Assembly (NCBI RefSeq): GCF_937898475.1
Contig: NZ_CALEJS010000011.1
Coordinates: 310,001 to 374,000, forward strand
Direction: 5' to 3'
Length of the DNA: 64,000 nt
Source of the DNA: an uncultured Chitinophaga sp.
GTDB lineage: Bacteria > Bacteroidota > Bacteroidia > Chitinophagales > Chitinophagaceae
Shown: positions 50,786-59,631 of the stretch, one piece after another
Position numbering within the stretch: the stretch's first letter is position 1
Layout: each line of letters starts with the position of its first letter
Notes under the pieces: model-generated
Seen by the model: only the letters and a program-made list of their open reading frames with translations
The model's database searches: none
Told to the model about the DNA's origin: nothing
Translations under genes and position numbers: made by a program

Positions 50786-52933
50786 TTATTTATGCTCCTC
50801 GAGTTTTAACAGGAAAGCATATTCCAGCGCTGTTTTATGTAAGGATTTAAAACGGCCGGAAGCGCCGCCATGACCGGCTTCCATATCGGTTTGGAGCAGC
50901 AGCAGGTTGTGATCGGTTTTAAGCTCGCGCAGCTTGGCTACCCATTTGGCAGGTTCCCAGTATTGTACCTGGGAATCATGCAGGCCTGTGGTGACCAGCA
51001 TATTGGGATATGCTTTGCTGGTAACATTATCGTAGGGAGAATAGCTCTTCATATACTCGTACGAATCCTTATTCTTGGGATTACCCCATTCATCGAATTC
51101 GCCGGTGGTCAGAGGTATGCTTTCGTCGAGCATGGTGGTGACCACATCTACAAACGGTACGCCTGCAATTACGCCGTGCCACAGGTCGGGCCGCAGGTTC
51201 ACTACGGCGCCCATCAGCAATCCGCCGGCGCTGCCGCCCTGGGCATATAGATGAGCAGGGGATGTGTATTGTTGGGACACCAGGTATTCTGCACAGGCAA
51301 TGAAATCAGTAAAGGTGTTCATTTTTTTGAACATCTTTCCATCTTCGTACCACTGGCGGCCCATCTCCTCTCCTCCCCTGATATGTGCAATTGCATATAC
51401 AAAACCACGGTCCAGCAGGCTTAAGCGGTTACTGCCAAAGGCAGGTTCCATACTGAAGCCGTAAGAGCCGTAACCGTACAGCAACAGCGGACTTTTACCA
51501 TTTCTTTCAAATCCCTTTTTGTATACCAAAGAGACGGGTACTTTCACGCCGTCTTTTGCAGTAGCGTATACACGCTCTGTTACGTACTTGGCGGGATCAT
51601 AGCCACCTAATACTTCCTGCCTTTTCTTTAGTTCGCTTTTACGCGTCTCCATGTTATAGTCATACACAGAGTTGGGAGTGGTCAGGGAGGTGTAGGTATA
51701 GCGCAGTTCTTTGGTATCCAGCTCAGGATTAATGCTGATACCAGCTACATAGGCAGGTTCGTCAAAGTGCAGGTAATGGTCCTGCCCGTTGCGCAGGTTC
51801 ATGATATGCAATTGTGAAAGACCGGCTTTACGTTCTCCCAGTACAAGGTAGTCTTTGAACACTTCGAAGTTCTCCAGCAACACATCTGTACGGTGGGGCA
51901 TTACCTCTTTCCAGCTGGCCATACCGGTTTTGTTCAGCGGGCTTTCCATCAGCCTGAAGTTGGTGGCCTGCCAGTTGGTGCGGATATAAAAGCGATCATC
52001 GAGATGTTCGATATCATACAACACATCTTTCTGCCTTGGTTGAAAAACGTGGAAAGCACCTGTTGGTTTATCCGCTTCCAGTATCCTGTACTCTGAAGAA
52101 AGGGTGCTGGATGATGCGATCAGGATGTATTTACCGGATTTACTGCGGCTTACATCCACATCAAAGGTCTCATCATCTTCCAGGTATACCTGGTAATCTG
52201 CAGCGGCTTCCGCTCCCAGCTGATGACGCAGGATGCGTTCGGCCCGAAGGGTTTCGGGGTGCTTGCGGGTATAAAAGAATGTTTTGTTATCACTGGCCCA
52301 TGCCACGCCACCCGTGGTTTCGGGGATGGCATCGGCCAATATCTTACCTGAGGCCAGCTCCTTTACATGGATGGTATATTTGCGGCGGCTCAGTGTGTCT
52401 ACACCAAAAGCAAGCAGGTTATTGTCAGGGCTTATGCTAAGGCCTGTAACATGATAATAGGCATGCCCTTTGGCCAGCTCATTTACGTTCAGGATCACTT
52501 CTTCCTCAGCTTCAGGGCTTCCCTTTTTGCGGCAATAAATAGGATATTCTTTACCGGTTTCATAACGGGTAAAATAGTAGTAGCCATTTTTCAGATAGGG
52601 CGCAGTGGCATCTGCTTCCATGATACGGCCGCGCATTTCTTCATACAGGCTTTCACGTAGTTTCCGCTGCGGTTGCATGATCGTGTCCAGGTAGGCGTTC
52701 TCCGCCTGCAGGTAGGCAATCACTTTAGGATCTTCCCGGTTGTTCATCCAGAAATAATTATCCGTGCGGGTATCTCCGTGAATAGTGAGTTCCTTGGGTA
52801 TTTTAGGCGCTTGCGGCGGCGCAATGCTGATCTGTTCAGACATAGTTTTCTTTTTCTCCTGGCAGCCCCCCGCTATAACCAGTAATGAACAATTAATAAT
52901 TAAAAACCGGAGGAGCTGTGCTGCGTTAGACAT
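50786..52933 (-). CDS. ptrB: Oligopeptidase B (S9A prolyl oligopeptidase family), lipoprotein
   Basis: A 715-residue serine peptidase cutting short peptides after basic residues. The N-terminus has a lipoprotein signal (LIINCSLLVIAGGC), so the enzyme is probably envelope-located; part of the signal is encoded by a TTAATTATT-type word. A seven-bladed propeller domain follows (PKELTIHGDTRTDNYFWMNN at its start), then the alpha/beta hydrolase domain with the serine in AQGGSAGGLLMG, aspartate in GLHDSQVQYWEP and histidine in MEAGHGGASGRF. GGEEMGRQWYEDGK is diagnostic of oligopeptidase B. An internal Met (MSEQISI) could give a cytoplasmic form. Confidence 0.93.
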   Translation of the reverse strand: MSNAAQLLRFLIINCSLLVIAGGCQEKKKTMSEQISIAPPQAPKIPKELTIHGDTRTDNYFWMNNREDPKVIAYLQAENAYLDTIMQPQRKLRESLYEEMRGRIMEADATAPYLKNGYYYFTRYETGKEYPIYCRKKGSPEAEEEVILNVNELAKGHAYYHVTGLSISPDNNLLAFGVDTLSRRKYTIHVKELASGKILADAIPETTGGVAWASDNKTFFYTRKHPETLRAERILRHQLGAEAAADYQVYLEDDETFDVDVSRSKSGKYILIASSSTLSSEYRILEADKPTGAFHVFQPRQKDVLYDIEHLDDRFYIRTNWQATNFRLMESPLNKTGMASWKEVMPHRTDVLLENFEVFKDYLVLGERKAGLSQLHIMNLRNGQDHYLHFDEPAYVAGISINPELDTKELRYTYTSLTTPNSVYDYNMETRKSELKKRQEVLGGYDPAKYVTERVYATAKDGVKVPVSLVYKKGFERNGKSPLLLYGYGSYGFSMEPAFGSNRLSLLDRGFVYAIAHIRGGEEMGRQWYEDGKMFKKMNTFTDFIACAEYLVSQQYTSPAHLYAQGGSAGGLLMGAVVNLRPDLWHGVIAGVPFVDVVTTMLDESIPLTTGEFDEWGNPKNKDSYEYMKSYSPYDNVTSKAYPNMLVTTGLHDSQVQYWEPAKWVAKLRELKTDHNLLLLQTDMEAGHGGASGRFKSLHKTALEYAFLLKLEEHK

Positions 52934-52940
52934 TTGTATT

Positions 52941-52970
52941 GCAATTATTAATTGTTAATTATTAATCCTT
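52941..52970. repeat. TTAATTATT-family words between ptrB and the Gfo/Idh gene
   Basis: AATTATTAATTGTTAATTAT and following bases form a tandem, partly self-complementary block in the 39-bp gap between two genes on the same strand. The same words recur in the ptrB signal-peptide region. Confidence 0.5.
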
Positions 52971-52972
52971 GA

Positions 52973-54352
52973 TTAAATGACCTGCATTTTTTCTGCGTCC
53001 CAGTTGATCACCTGTTTTTTGAAATAGCTCTCATTGGTAAGCAGCGCGGGCCCGGCAGCACGTAGTCCGAAGGTAGCATCCTCCACCACCGTTTTACCGG
53101 AACGCATGGCTTCAAAGAAATTCACGAAGTGATCGAGGCGGTCGTCATAACCTGCGGGTGCTGCAAATTTGCTTTCAGAGGTGTCTGCCTTGCGGGTGTT
53201 GGGAGGATATCTGGCGTTGTACTGTTTCTCGAATGCGGCCTGCTGCTCCTTTGTAAAGGTATTGTAGGTATCCCATCCCCCGTATCCGGGAGCTGCGGGC
53301 AGTTTGTGCTTTTTGATACGGAAATCATTCCAGCCCATATCCAGTACACCTTCTGTACCAATGAAACGGGTTTGTTCACCACCGCCGCTGCCATCGGCAA
53401 AGTTTACGCGCAGTGTTGCCTGGAAGGCAGGATGGTCTTTGGTTTCAGGGTAATCAAAGATAGCCACTACCACATCGGGCACATCGCGGCCGTCTTTCCA
53501 CTGCACCAGGTTACCGCTGGCAAAAATACGGCTGGGGCCCAGTGCGCCGGTGATAAAGTGCAGGCCTGAGATAAGGTGCACAAACAGGTCTCCTGGTATG
53601 CCGGTACCGTAGGCCTGGTAGTTGCGCCAGCGGAAAAAGCGCACCGGGTCAAAGGGAACTTTGGCGGTATCCTTCAGGAAGGTGTCAAAGTCAATGTTTT
53701 TAGGACTGGCATCCGGGGGAATGGAATACTGCCAGGCGCCCAGTGCATCATGCCGGTCGTATCGGGCCTCCACCACATTGAGCTGGCCGATTTCGCCGGC
53801 CAGGTATTTCTTACGTGCTTCGGCAAGGGCAATGCTGCTTACCCGCTGACTGCCCACCTGGAACACAGCCTTCGTTTTTTGTTGTGTAGCAATTACCTGG
53901 TGGCCTTCTTCTATCTGCTGTACCATCGGTTTTTCGCAATACACGGCCTTTCCCTTTTCCATTGCCTGTATAGAGATGGTATCATGCCAGTGATCGGGCG
54001 TAGCCACAATAACGGCATCTATATCCTTGCGTTCCAGCAGCTCACGGTAGTCGCGGGTGGTGAAAACGCTGGCGCCATACACTTCTTTTACTTTCTGCAA
54101 ATGCCCCTCATACAGATCGGCAGCGGCTACAAATTCCACACCGGGCACTTTCAGGGCGGTATCTACATCGCCAAAGCCCATGATACCCATCCCTACGCAG
54201 GCGATGCGTATCTTGTCGTTAGCAGAAATACGGGTTTCCGGCTGTAACAAATGAACCTGCTCTTTACCCAGCGCTGCCAGCGGACCTGCCCCCAGTATAG
54301 CGGCAGTACTGCCCAGCTGCTTAATGAACTTCCTACGGGAATTACCTGACAT
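52973..54352 (-). CDS. Gfo/Idh/MocA family oxidoreductase, Tat-exported
   Basis: A 459-residue NAD(P)-dependent sugar oxidoreductase-like protein. The N-terminus is a twin-arginine signal (SRRKFIKQLG, then a hydrophobic stretch to AALG). The Rossmann fold begins IRIACVGMGIMGFGDVDTAL and the catalytic lysine region is AVYCEKPMVQ. The C-terminal domain has a C-terminal DRLDHFVNFFEAMRSGK typical of the group. Some relatives with this layout are glycosidases or glycoside 3-dehydrogenases that carry tightly bound NAD in the periplasm. Substrate unknown; it lies 39 bp downstream of nothing related functionally. Confidence 0.88.
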   Translation of the reverse strand: MSGNSRRKFIKQLGSTAAILGAGPLAALGKEQVHLLQPETRISANDKIRIACVGMGIMGFGDVDTALKVPGVEFVAAADLYEGHLQKVKEVYGASVFTTRDYRELLERKDIDAVIVATPDHWHDTISIQAMEKGKAVYCEKPMVQQIEEGHQVIATQQKTKAVFQVGSQRVSSIALAEARKKYLAGEIGQLNVVEARYDRHDALGAWQYSIPPDASPKNIDFDTFLKDTAKVPFDPVRFFRWRNYQAYGTGIPGDLFVHLISGLHFITGALGPSRIFASGNLVQWKDGRDVPDVVVAIFDYPETKDHPAFQATLRVNFADGSGGGEQTRFIGTEGVLDMGWNDFRIKKHKLPAAPGYGGWDTYNTFTKEQQAAFEKQYNARYPPNTRKADTSESKFAAPAGYDDRLDHFVNFFEAMRSGKTVVEDATFGLRAAGPALLTNESYFKKQVINWDAEKMQVI

Positions 54353-54478
54353 AAGCTGTTTTTTTTACACGTGGATAGATGGATTTATAATAATAACAAG
54401 AAATCGGAAGATAGACAATTTGTTGTTGAAAGGCGGTAAAATGAGCTGCTGTGAGCCGTGGAATCCGGTTGTTGGGCT

Positions 54479-54525
54479 AAAAAATCAAAGGGTTTGAGTA
54501 CTGGATATCCAGCGCTCAAACCCTT
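54479..54525 (-). terminator. Intrinsic terminator of the sdh operon
   Basis: On the minus strand AAGGGTTTGAG (54515-54525) pairs with CTCAAACCCTT (54488-54498), then a T-rich run to 54479. It lies 21 bp after the sdhB stop. Confidence 0.85.
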
Positions 54526-54546
54526 AAACCATCTATTGGAAATACT

Positions 54547-55311
54547 TTATTTCTCGTACGTAAAGCCAGACCTGATGAACTCGCGGTTCAGGCGGGCAAT
54601 ATTGGTGAGCGAGATCTCTTTGGGACATTCCGCTTCGCAGGCGCCCGTATTGGTACAGCTGCCGAAACCTTCTTTATCCATCTGGGCCACCATGTTCAGC
54701 GCCCTGGTGCTTCTTTCAGGGTCACCCTGTGGCAGGAGCGCCAGCTGGGATACCTTGGCAGATACAAAGAGCATTGCTGAAGAGTTCTTACAGGCTGCTA
54801 CGCAGGCGCCGCAACCGATACAGGCAGCAGCAGCAAAAGCAGCATCTGCTTTATCTTTCGGAATGGGTATTGCGTTGGCGTCTACTGCATTACCAGTGTT
54901 TACAGAAATGTAACCGCCGGCTTCAATGATACGGTCAAAAGCGCCCCTGTCTACCGTAAGATCTTTCAGCACCGGGAAAGCAGATGCTCTCCAGGGTTCT
55001 ACGGTAATGGTGTCGCCATCTTTGAAGGCGCGCATGTGCAGCTGGCAGGTAGTGGTACCGGCCCAGGGACCGTGCGCACGGCCGTTAATATGCATGGAAC
55101 ACATACCGCAAATACCTTCACGGCAGTCATGATCGAATGCTATCGGTTCTTTTCCCTCATTGATCAGGCGTTCATTCAGCACATCAAACATTTCCAGGAA
55201 AGACATTTCGGAAGAAATATCCTGTACCTGGTAAGTCTCAAACCTGCCCTGATCATTCTTATTTTTTTGCCTCCACACTTTTAATGTGAGGTTCATTGTA
55301 TAATGTTCCAT
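54547..55311 (-). CDS. sdhB: Succinate dehydrogenase/fumarate reductase iron-sulfur subunit
   Basis: A 254-residue subunit passing electrons from the flavin to the membrane heme. The [2Fe-2S] ligands are Cys63, 68, 71 and 89 (CREGICGMC); the other clusters use Cys164, 167, 170, 174 (CIGCGACVAAC) and Cys219, 225, 229 (CTNTGACEAEC). Three cysteine groups are complete. The start may be ATG 55311 or an internal ATG at 55296. Last gene of sdhC-sdhA-sdhB. Confidence 0.96.
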   Translation of the reverse strand: MEHYTMNLTLKVWRQKNKNDQGRFETYQVQDISSEMSFLEMFDVLNERLINEGKEPIAFDHDCREGICGMCSMHINGRAHGPWAGTTTCQLHMRAFKDGDTITVEPWRASAFPVLKDLTVDRGAFDRIIEAGGYISVNTGNAVDANAIPIPKDKADAAFAAAACIGCGACVAACKNSSAMLFVSAKVSQLALLPQGDPERSTRALNMVAQMDKEGFGSCTNTGACEAECPKEISLTNIARLNREFIRSGFTYEK

Positions 55312-55362
55312 TGTTATGGCTGTATTATAGTAAAAAAAGTGTCCTGAATTTTACTGAAGAGC

Positions 55363-55409
55363 TGTTGGCATTTAGCTGTCTAAAAGCTAAGCGCTGACAG
55401 TCAGCAGCT
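55363..55409. repeat. TTAGC-family words between sdhA and sdhB
   Basis: AGCTGTTGGCATTTAGCTGTC and TAAAAGCTAAGCGCTGACAG with GTCAGCAGCTA form a weak inverted repeat. The sdhA stop codon (TAG) is the first three bases of the word TAGCTGCTGA on the minus strand. Confidence 0.55.
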
Positions 55410-57381
55410 ATTTATATGAGCGTTGAGTAGGCTTGGCCTCTTCGAATATCAATGGTTCTTTGTGCAGTTCGTAGGAACTGTCTCCTTTATATTCCCAGGC
55501 GGCTACGTACGCAAAGTTGGCATCGTCGCGCAGTGCTTCCCCCTCTTCCGTTTGAGATTCTTCGCGGAAGTGGCCACCGCAGGATTCCCGGCGGTTCAGG
55601 GCGTCAATGCACATCAGTTCGCCCAGCTCCAGGAAGTCGGCTACACGGCCGGCTTTCTCCAGTTCAGGATTGAACTCGTCTGCCGTACCCGGTATACGCA
55701 CATCCTTCCAGAATTCGGCGCGGAGCGCTTTGATCTCTTCGATAGCTTCCTTCAGGCCTTTTTCGTTACGGGCCATACCGCATTTATCCCACATGATCTT
55801 GCCCAGTCTTCTATGGAAAGAATCTACTGATTTGGTGCCTTTGATGCTCATCAGGCGATCGATATTGGCTTTCACCTGCTGTTCTGCTTCCACAAAAGCC
55901 GGATGGTCTGTGGGGATCGCTTTGGTACGGATCTCGTCTGCGAGATAGTTACCGATTGTATAAGGGATCACAAAGTAGCCGTCTGCCAGACCCTGCATCA
56001 ATGCAGAAGCGCCCAGGCGGTTAGCGCCGTGATCAGAGAAATTGGCTTCGCCCAGTGCATACAGACCGGGAACGGTGGTCATCAGCTCATAGTCTACCCA
56101 AAGGCCGCCCATGGTATAGTGAACAGCGGGGTAAATACGCATGGGTACTTCGTAAGGATTTTCACCGGTGATCTTCTCATACATTTCGAAGAGGTTACCG
56201 TATTTCTCGGCTACCACTTCCACGCCCAGCTGTCTTACCAGCTCAGGAGAGGGTGAATGTACGCCGCGCTTACCAGCTTCGATCTTGCCGTAGCGCTCAA
56301 TTGCTGCCGCGTAATCCAGGTATACTGCCTGTTTGGAGCTGCCCACACCGTAGCCGGCGTCGCATCTTTCCTTAGCGGCCCTGGAAGCCACATCGCGCGG
56401 TACCAGGTTACCAAATGCAGGGTACCTTCTTTCCAGGTAATAATCCCTTTCATCTTCAGGTATATCGGCAGGCTTGCGGTTATCGTCTTTTTTCTTGGGC
56501 ACCCATATGCGGCCGTCGTTACGCAGCGATTCAGACATCAGCGTCAGTTTGGACTGATGATCGCCGGAAACGGGGATACAGGTAGGGTGGATCTGTGTAT
56601 AGCAGGGATTGCCAAAGAAAGCGCCTTTCCTGGTAGCTTTCCAGGCTGCTGTTACGTTAGAGCCCATTGCGTTGGTAGACAGGAAGAATACGTTGCCGTA
56701 ACCACCGCTGGCCAGCAGCACTGCGTGACCAAAGTGACGTTCCAGTTTACCGGTGATCAGGTCGCGGGCGATGATGCCGCGGGCTTTGCCGTCGATCTTT
56801 ACGATCTCCAGCATTTCATGGCGGTTGTAGAGGGTAACGTTACCCAGGGCTACCTGGCGTTCCAGTGCAGAGTAAGCGCCCAGCAACAGCTGCTGGCCCG
56901 TCTGGCCGGCTGCATAGAATGTACGCTGTACCTGAGTACCACCGAAAGAGCGGTTGCTCAGCAGGCCGCCATATTCGCGGGCAAAGGGAACACCCTGCGC
57001 CACGCACTGGTCAATGATATTACCGCTCACTTCAGCCAGGCGGTGTACGTTGGCCTCACGGGCGCGGTAGTCACCGCCCTTTACGGTATCATAAAACAGG
57101 CGATATACAGAGTCGCCATCGTTCTGGTAGTTTTTGGCAGCGTTGATACCACCCTGTGCTGCAATACTGTGCGCACGGCGGGGGCTGTCCTGAAAGCAGA
57201 AAGCTTTAACCTTATAACCCAGTTCACCCAGGGAAGCCGCTGCTGAAGCGCCTGCCAGGCCGGTACCCACTATGATCACTTCCAGTGAACGCTTGTTTGC
57301 AGGGTTCACCAGTTTACAATGACCTTTATAATTCTCCCATTTCTTATCTAAAGGGCCTGCAGGAATTTTTGCATCCAACAT
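55408..57381 (-). CDS. sdhA: Succinate dehydrogenase/fumarate reductase flavoprotein subunit
   Basis: A 657-residue subunit with covalent FAD, oxidising succinate to fumarate. VIIVGTGLAGASAAASLGELG is the FAD site, RRAHSIAAQGGINAAKNY contains the histidine used for flavin attachment in this family, and catalytic segments include GGLWVDYELMT and LGEANFSDHGANRLGASALMQG. Length suits the type-B (Bacteroidota, epsilonproteobacterial) enzymes. It starts 20 bp after sdhC. Confidence 0.96.
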   Translation of the reverse strand: MLDAKIPAGPLDKKWENYKGHCKLVNPANKRSLEVIIVGTGLAGASAAASLGELGYKVKAFCFQDSPRRAHSIAAQGGINAAKNYQNDGDSVYRLFYDTVKGGDYRAREANVHRLAEVSGNIIDQCVAQGVPFAREYGGLLSNRSFGGTQVQRTFYAAGQTGQQLLLGAYSALERQVALGNVTLYNRHEMLEIVKIDGKARGIIARDLITGKLERHFGHAVLLASGGYGNVFFLSTNAMGSNVTAAWKATRKGAFFGNPCYTQIHPTCIPVSGDHQSKLTLMSESLRNDGRIWVPKKKDDNRKPADIPEDERDYYLERRYPAFGNLVPRDVASRAAKERCDAGYGVGSSKQAVYLDYAAAIERYGKIEAGKRGVHSPSPELVRQLGVEVVAEKYGNLFEMYEKITGENPYEVPMRIYPAVHYTMGGLWVDYELMTTVPGLYALGEANFSDHGANRLGASALMQGLADGYFVIPYTIGNYLADEIRTKAIPTDHPAFVEAEQQVKANIDRLMSIKGTKSVDSFHRRLGKIMWDKCGMARNEKGLKEAIEEIKALRAEFWKDVRIPGTADEFNPELEKAGRVADFLELGELMCIDALNRRESCGGHFREESQTEEGEALRDDANFAYVAAWEYKGDSSYELHKEPLIFEEAKPTQRSYK

Positions 57382-57401
57382 ATATATCGTGCTTTACTGA
57401 A

Positions 57402-58088
57402 TTAATGATTGAATAATATATACACGGGAATAATGGCAAAACCGATGGGAATCAGTATTCCAAACAGCCATACCCCAACAAAGCTGATCAAACCATTGTA
57501 TTTCACATGGTTCAGACCAAAGGTCTGGAAAGCGCTTTTAAAGCCGTGGATCAGGTGGAAAGACAGGCCGATCATTCCTATCACATAGATGATCACCCAC
57601 ACCGGGTTCTCAAAAACCTGCCATACAATGCTGTACAGATCCTTGATAGGCTCTCCGTTTGCTTCATAGCTGATGGTAGGCAGCTCTGCATAGTGGAACT
57701 TTGCCCAGAAGTCAGCCAGGTGGATAACGATGAAGACCAGGAGGATACTGCCCATTACAGCCATCTGGCGGCTGTACCAGGAGGAGGTTTGGTTACCGGC
57801 GCTGATCGCATACTTCACCGGGCGTGCCCTGCGGTTACTGAAAGTAAGCTGCAAGGCAATAAGTGCGTGTAATACGATCACTATTTTAAGGCCCCAGGCT
57901 ATGAACTGGATCAGGCTGTTGTGCCCCATGAATGCGGCATAGGTATTGAAGGCCTTACCACCGTCCTTATACAGGAGCTGGATGTTACCTGCCAGGTGCA
58001 CCAGCACAAAACTGCAAAGGAAAAAACCGGTAGCGCCTACTAATAATTTCTTGCCAATGGAGGTGTTAAAGAATTGTGACCACTTCAT
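57402..58088 (-). CDS. sdhC: Succinate dehydrogenase cytochrome b subunit (type B)
   Basis: A 228-residue membrane anchor with five helices and histidines for two hemes, the single-subunit type-B anchor that works with menaquinone. Segments include LLVGATGFFLCSFVLVHLAG, FIAWGLKIVIVLHALIALQL, SILLVFIVIHLADFW and MIGLSFHLIHGFKSAFQ with the heme histidines. It opens the operon behind a full-consensus promoter. Confidence 0.94.
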   Translation of the reverse strand: MKWSQFFNTSIGKKLLVGATGFFLCSFVLVHLAGNIQLLYKDGGKAFNTYAAFMGHNSLIQFIAWGLKIVIVLHALIALQLTFSNRRARPVKYAISAGNQTSSWYSRQMAVMGSILLVFIVIHLADFWAKFHYAELPTISYEANGEPIKDLYSIVWQVFENPVWVIIYVIGMIGLSFHLIHGFKSAFQTFGLNHVKYNGLISFVGVWLFGILIPIGFAIIPVYILFNH

Positions 58089-58150
58089 ATAAAATTCTGA
58101 GCTTCCTTATAAGTTATATGATAAAAATGAAAATATTTCGAAACGTCGGG

Positions 58151-58180
58151 CAAATTTAACGCAGGAAAAATTAAATCCAA
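58151..58180 (-). promoter_or_regulatory. Promoter of sdhCAB
   Basis: On the minus strand TTG (58178-58180), 19 bp, then TAAATTTG (58151-58158): a full consensus match, about 62 bp before the sdhC ATG. Confidence 0.75.
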
Positions 58181-58209
58181 ATGATATTTCTCAGTTTTCA
58201 GAAGGCCGC

Positions 58210-58773
58210 CTACTCCAGGCGCCTCATCATCACATTGTCAATCATATTATACAAATGTTGCGGTTGATAGGTGCGCCATTTGTCGTTTTCAAGCAGGTGA
58301 ACGTAGTTATCCAGATGAGCTTTCATGAATTCCTGGCGGGTCTGCTGCGGCATATTGAGGCTGAGTATCCAGCCGCCATCGTCGCGGATATCCTCCCACC
58401 ATTCTTCGTAGTAGCAATCGTCTGAAGAGTGAAAGTTCATGACATTCTCGGTAATAAGGATGAACTTTTTGATGCCCTGGGAGATCATGATATCAATCAC
58501 CTCCCGTTTAAGGGTCATTACATCATTCTCTATCGCGTCATTCCATTCTCCCAGCAGCTCTATGATGGCAAAGTTGAAGTGATAGTCTGCAAACAGGATC
58601 TTCATGTACAGCGTACGCGACCCGAATTCATCCCATTGGGGATGCACATAGTAGTTGTATACCGTATTGGTGAATTCAAATTCACTGTATTCCCGGCCAT
58701 AGAACGGCGAAAGCTCGTCCTCCTCTGCAGTATACAAATGCCGCCAGTTATAATATGGTTCTATATCGTGCAT
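58210..58773 (-). CDS. Protein of unknown function next to murQ
   Basis: A 187-residue acidic, aromatic-rich protein from ATG 58773 (MHDIEPYYNWRHLY), 16 bp after murQ; an earlier frame start overlaps murQ. The middle has alternating strands and helices (FNFAIIELLGEWND, VIDIMISQGIKKFILITEN), suggesting a small alpha/beta fold somewhat like STAS domains, then a highly acidic DDCYYEEWWEDIRDD. No signal or membrane segment. A TAACTTTG box (58785-58792, minus) within the murQ end may give it its own promoter. Not recognised; function unknown. Confidence 0.78.
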   Translation of the reverse strand: MHDIEPYYNWRHLYTAEEDELSPFYGREYSEFEFTNTVYNYYVHPQWDEFGSRTLYMKILFADYHFNFAIIELLGEWNDAIENDVMTLKREVIDIMISQGIKKFILITENVMNFHSSDDCYYEEWWEDIRDDGGWILSLNMPQQTRQEFMKAHLDNYVHLLENDKWRTYQPQHLYNMIDNVMMRRLE

Positions 58774-58789
58774 GGGTTTCCCGGCAAAG

Positions 58790-59611
58790 TTAAGGCATCT
58801 TACCATATTCCTCCACCGCCTTTCTGACGCTGCCTGCCTTCAGCAGCCATTCTCTGGCGGTGTCATAATCCTTCAGCTGCAGCTTTTCCATCAGCATTTT
58901 CACGCCGCGGTCTACCAGCTTATCATTGCTGAGCTGCATATTTACCATTTTGTTATCTTCTACCCTGCCCAGCTGAATCATCACAGCGGTAGAGATCATA
59001 TTCAATACCAGTTTCTGTGCTGTACCGCTTTTCATACGGGTGCTGCCGGTAATGAACTCCGGTCCTACCACTACCTCCACGGGATAGTCTGCTGCGGCAG
59101 ACAGGGGGGCATCCGGGTTACAGCAGATGCTGCCGGTAATGATCCCTTCCTCCCGGCACTTCAGGAGTGCGCCTATAACATAAGGGGTGGTGCCGCTGGC
59201 GGCAATACCCACTACCACATCTTTTTCGGTGATGTTAAATTCGAGCAGGTCTTTCCATCCCTGCTCACGATCATCTTCTGCAAACTCCACCGCCTTGCGG
59301 ATAGCGCTGTCGCCCCCGGCGATGATGCCTATTACCAGGCCATGCGGCACGCCAAAAGTAGGCGGACATTCTGAAGCATCCACAATACCCAGTCTGCCGC
59401 TGGTGCCTGCGCCCAGGTAGAACAAACGCCCGCCAGCCAGCATTTTATCTGCAATGACCGCAACCAGCTTCTCTATCTGCGGGACCACCTTTGCAACCGC
59501 CTGGGGCACGGTCTGGTCTTCCCTGTTGATATTGGTCAATAACTCCGTTATGCTCATTTGTTCGAGATGACGGTAGTGAGAGGTTTGTTCAGTTACTTTT
59601 ACAAAAGACAT
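58790..59611 (-). CDS. murQ: N-acetylmuramic acid 6-phosphate etherase
   Basis: A 273-residue SIS-domain lyase that splits D-lactate from MurNAc-6-phosphate in cell-wall recycling. FYLGAGTSGRLGIVDASECPPTFG is the signature, SGTTPYVIGAL and GSTRMKSGTAQKLVLNMIST complete the active site. It follows the BadF-type kinase gene by 20 bp. Confidence 0.95.
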   Translation of the reverse strand: MSFVKVTEQTSHYRHLEQMSITELLTNINREDQTVPQAVAKVVPQIEKLVAVIADKMLAGGRLFYLGAGTSGRLGIVDASECPPTFGVPHGLVIGIIAGGDSAIRKAVEFAEDDREQGWKDLLEFNITEKDVVVGIAASGTTPYVIGALLKCREEGIITGSICCNPDAPLSAAADYPVEVVVGPEFITGSTRMKSGTAQKLVLNMISTAVMIQLGRVEDNKMVNMQLSNDKLVDRGVKMLMEKLQLKDYDTAREWLLKAGSVRKAVEEYGKMP

Positions 59612-59631
59612 TATTTCAATTTTACTTAGAT

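Noticed and set aside
52973..54352. Gfo/Idh/MocA gene as part of a sugar 3-keto pathway locus
   Set aside because: No transporter, isomerase or 3-keto-glycoside hydrolase gene is near; neighbours are a peptidase and sdh genes.
56257..57246. Long open frame opposite sdhA (about 330 codons)
   Set aside because: It is the antisense shadow of a high-confidence gene, with no recognisable domain.
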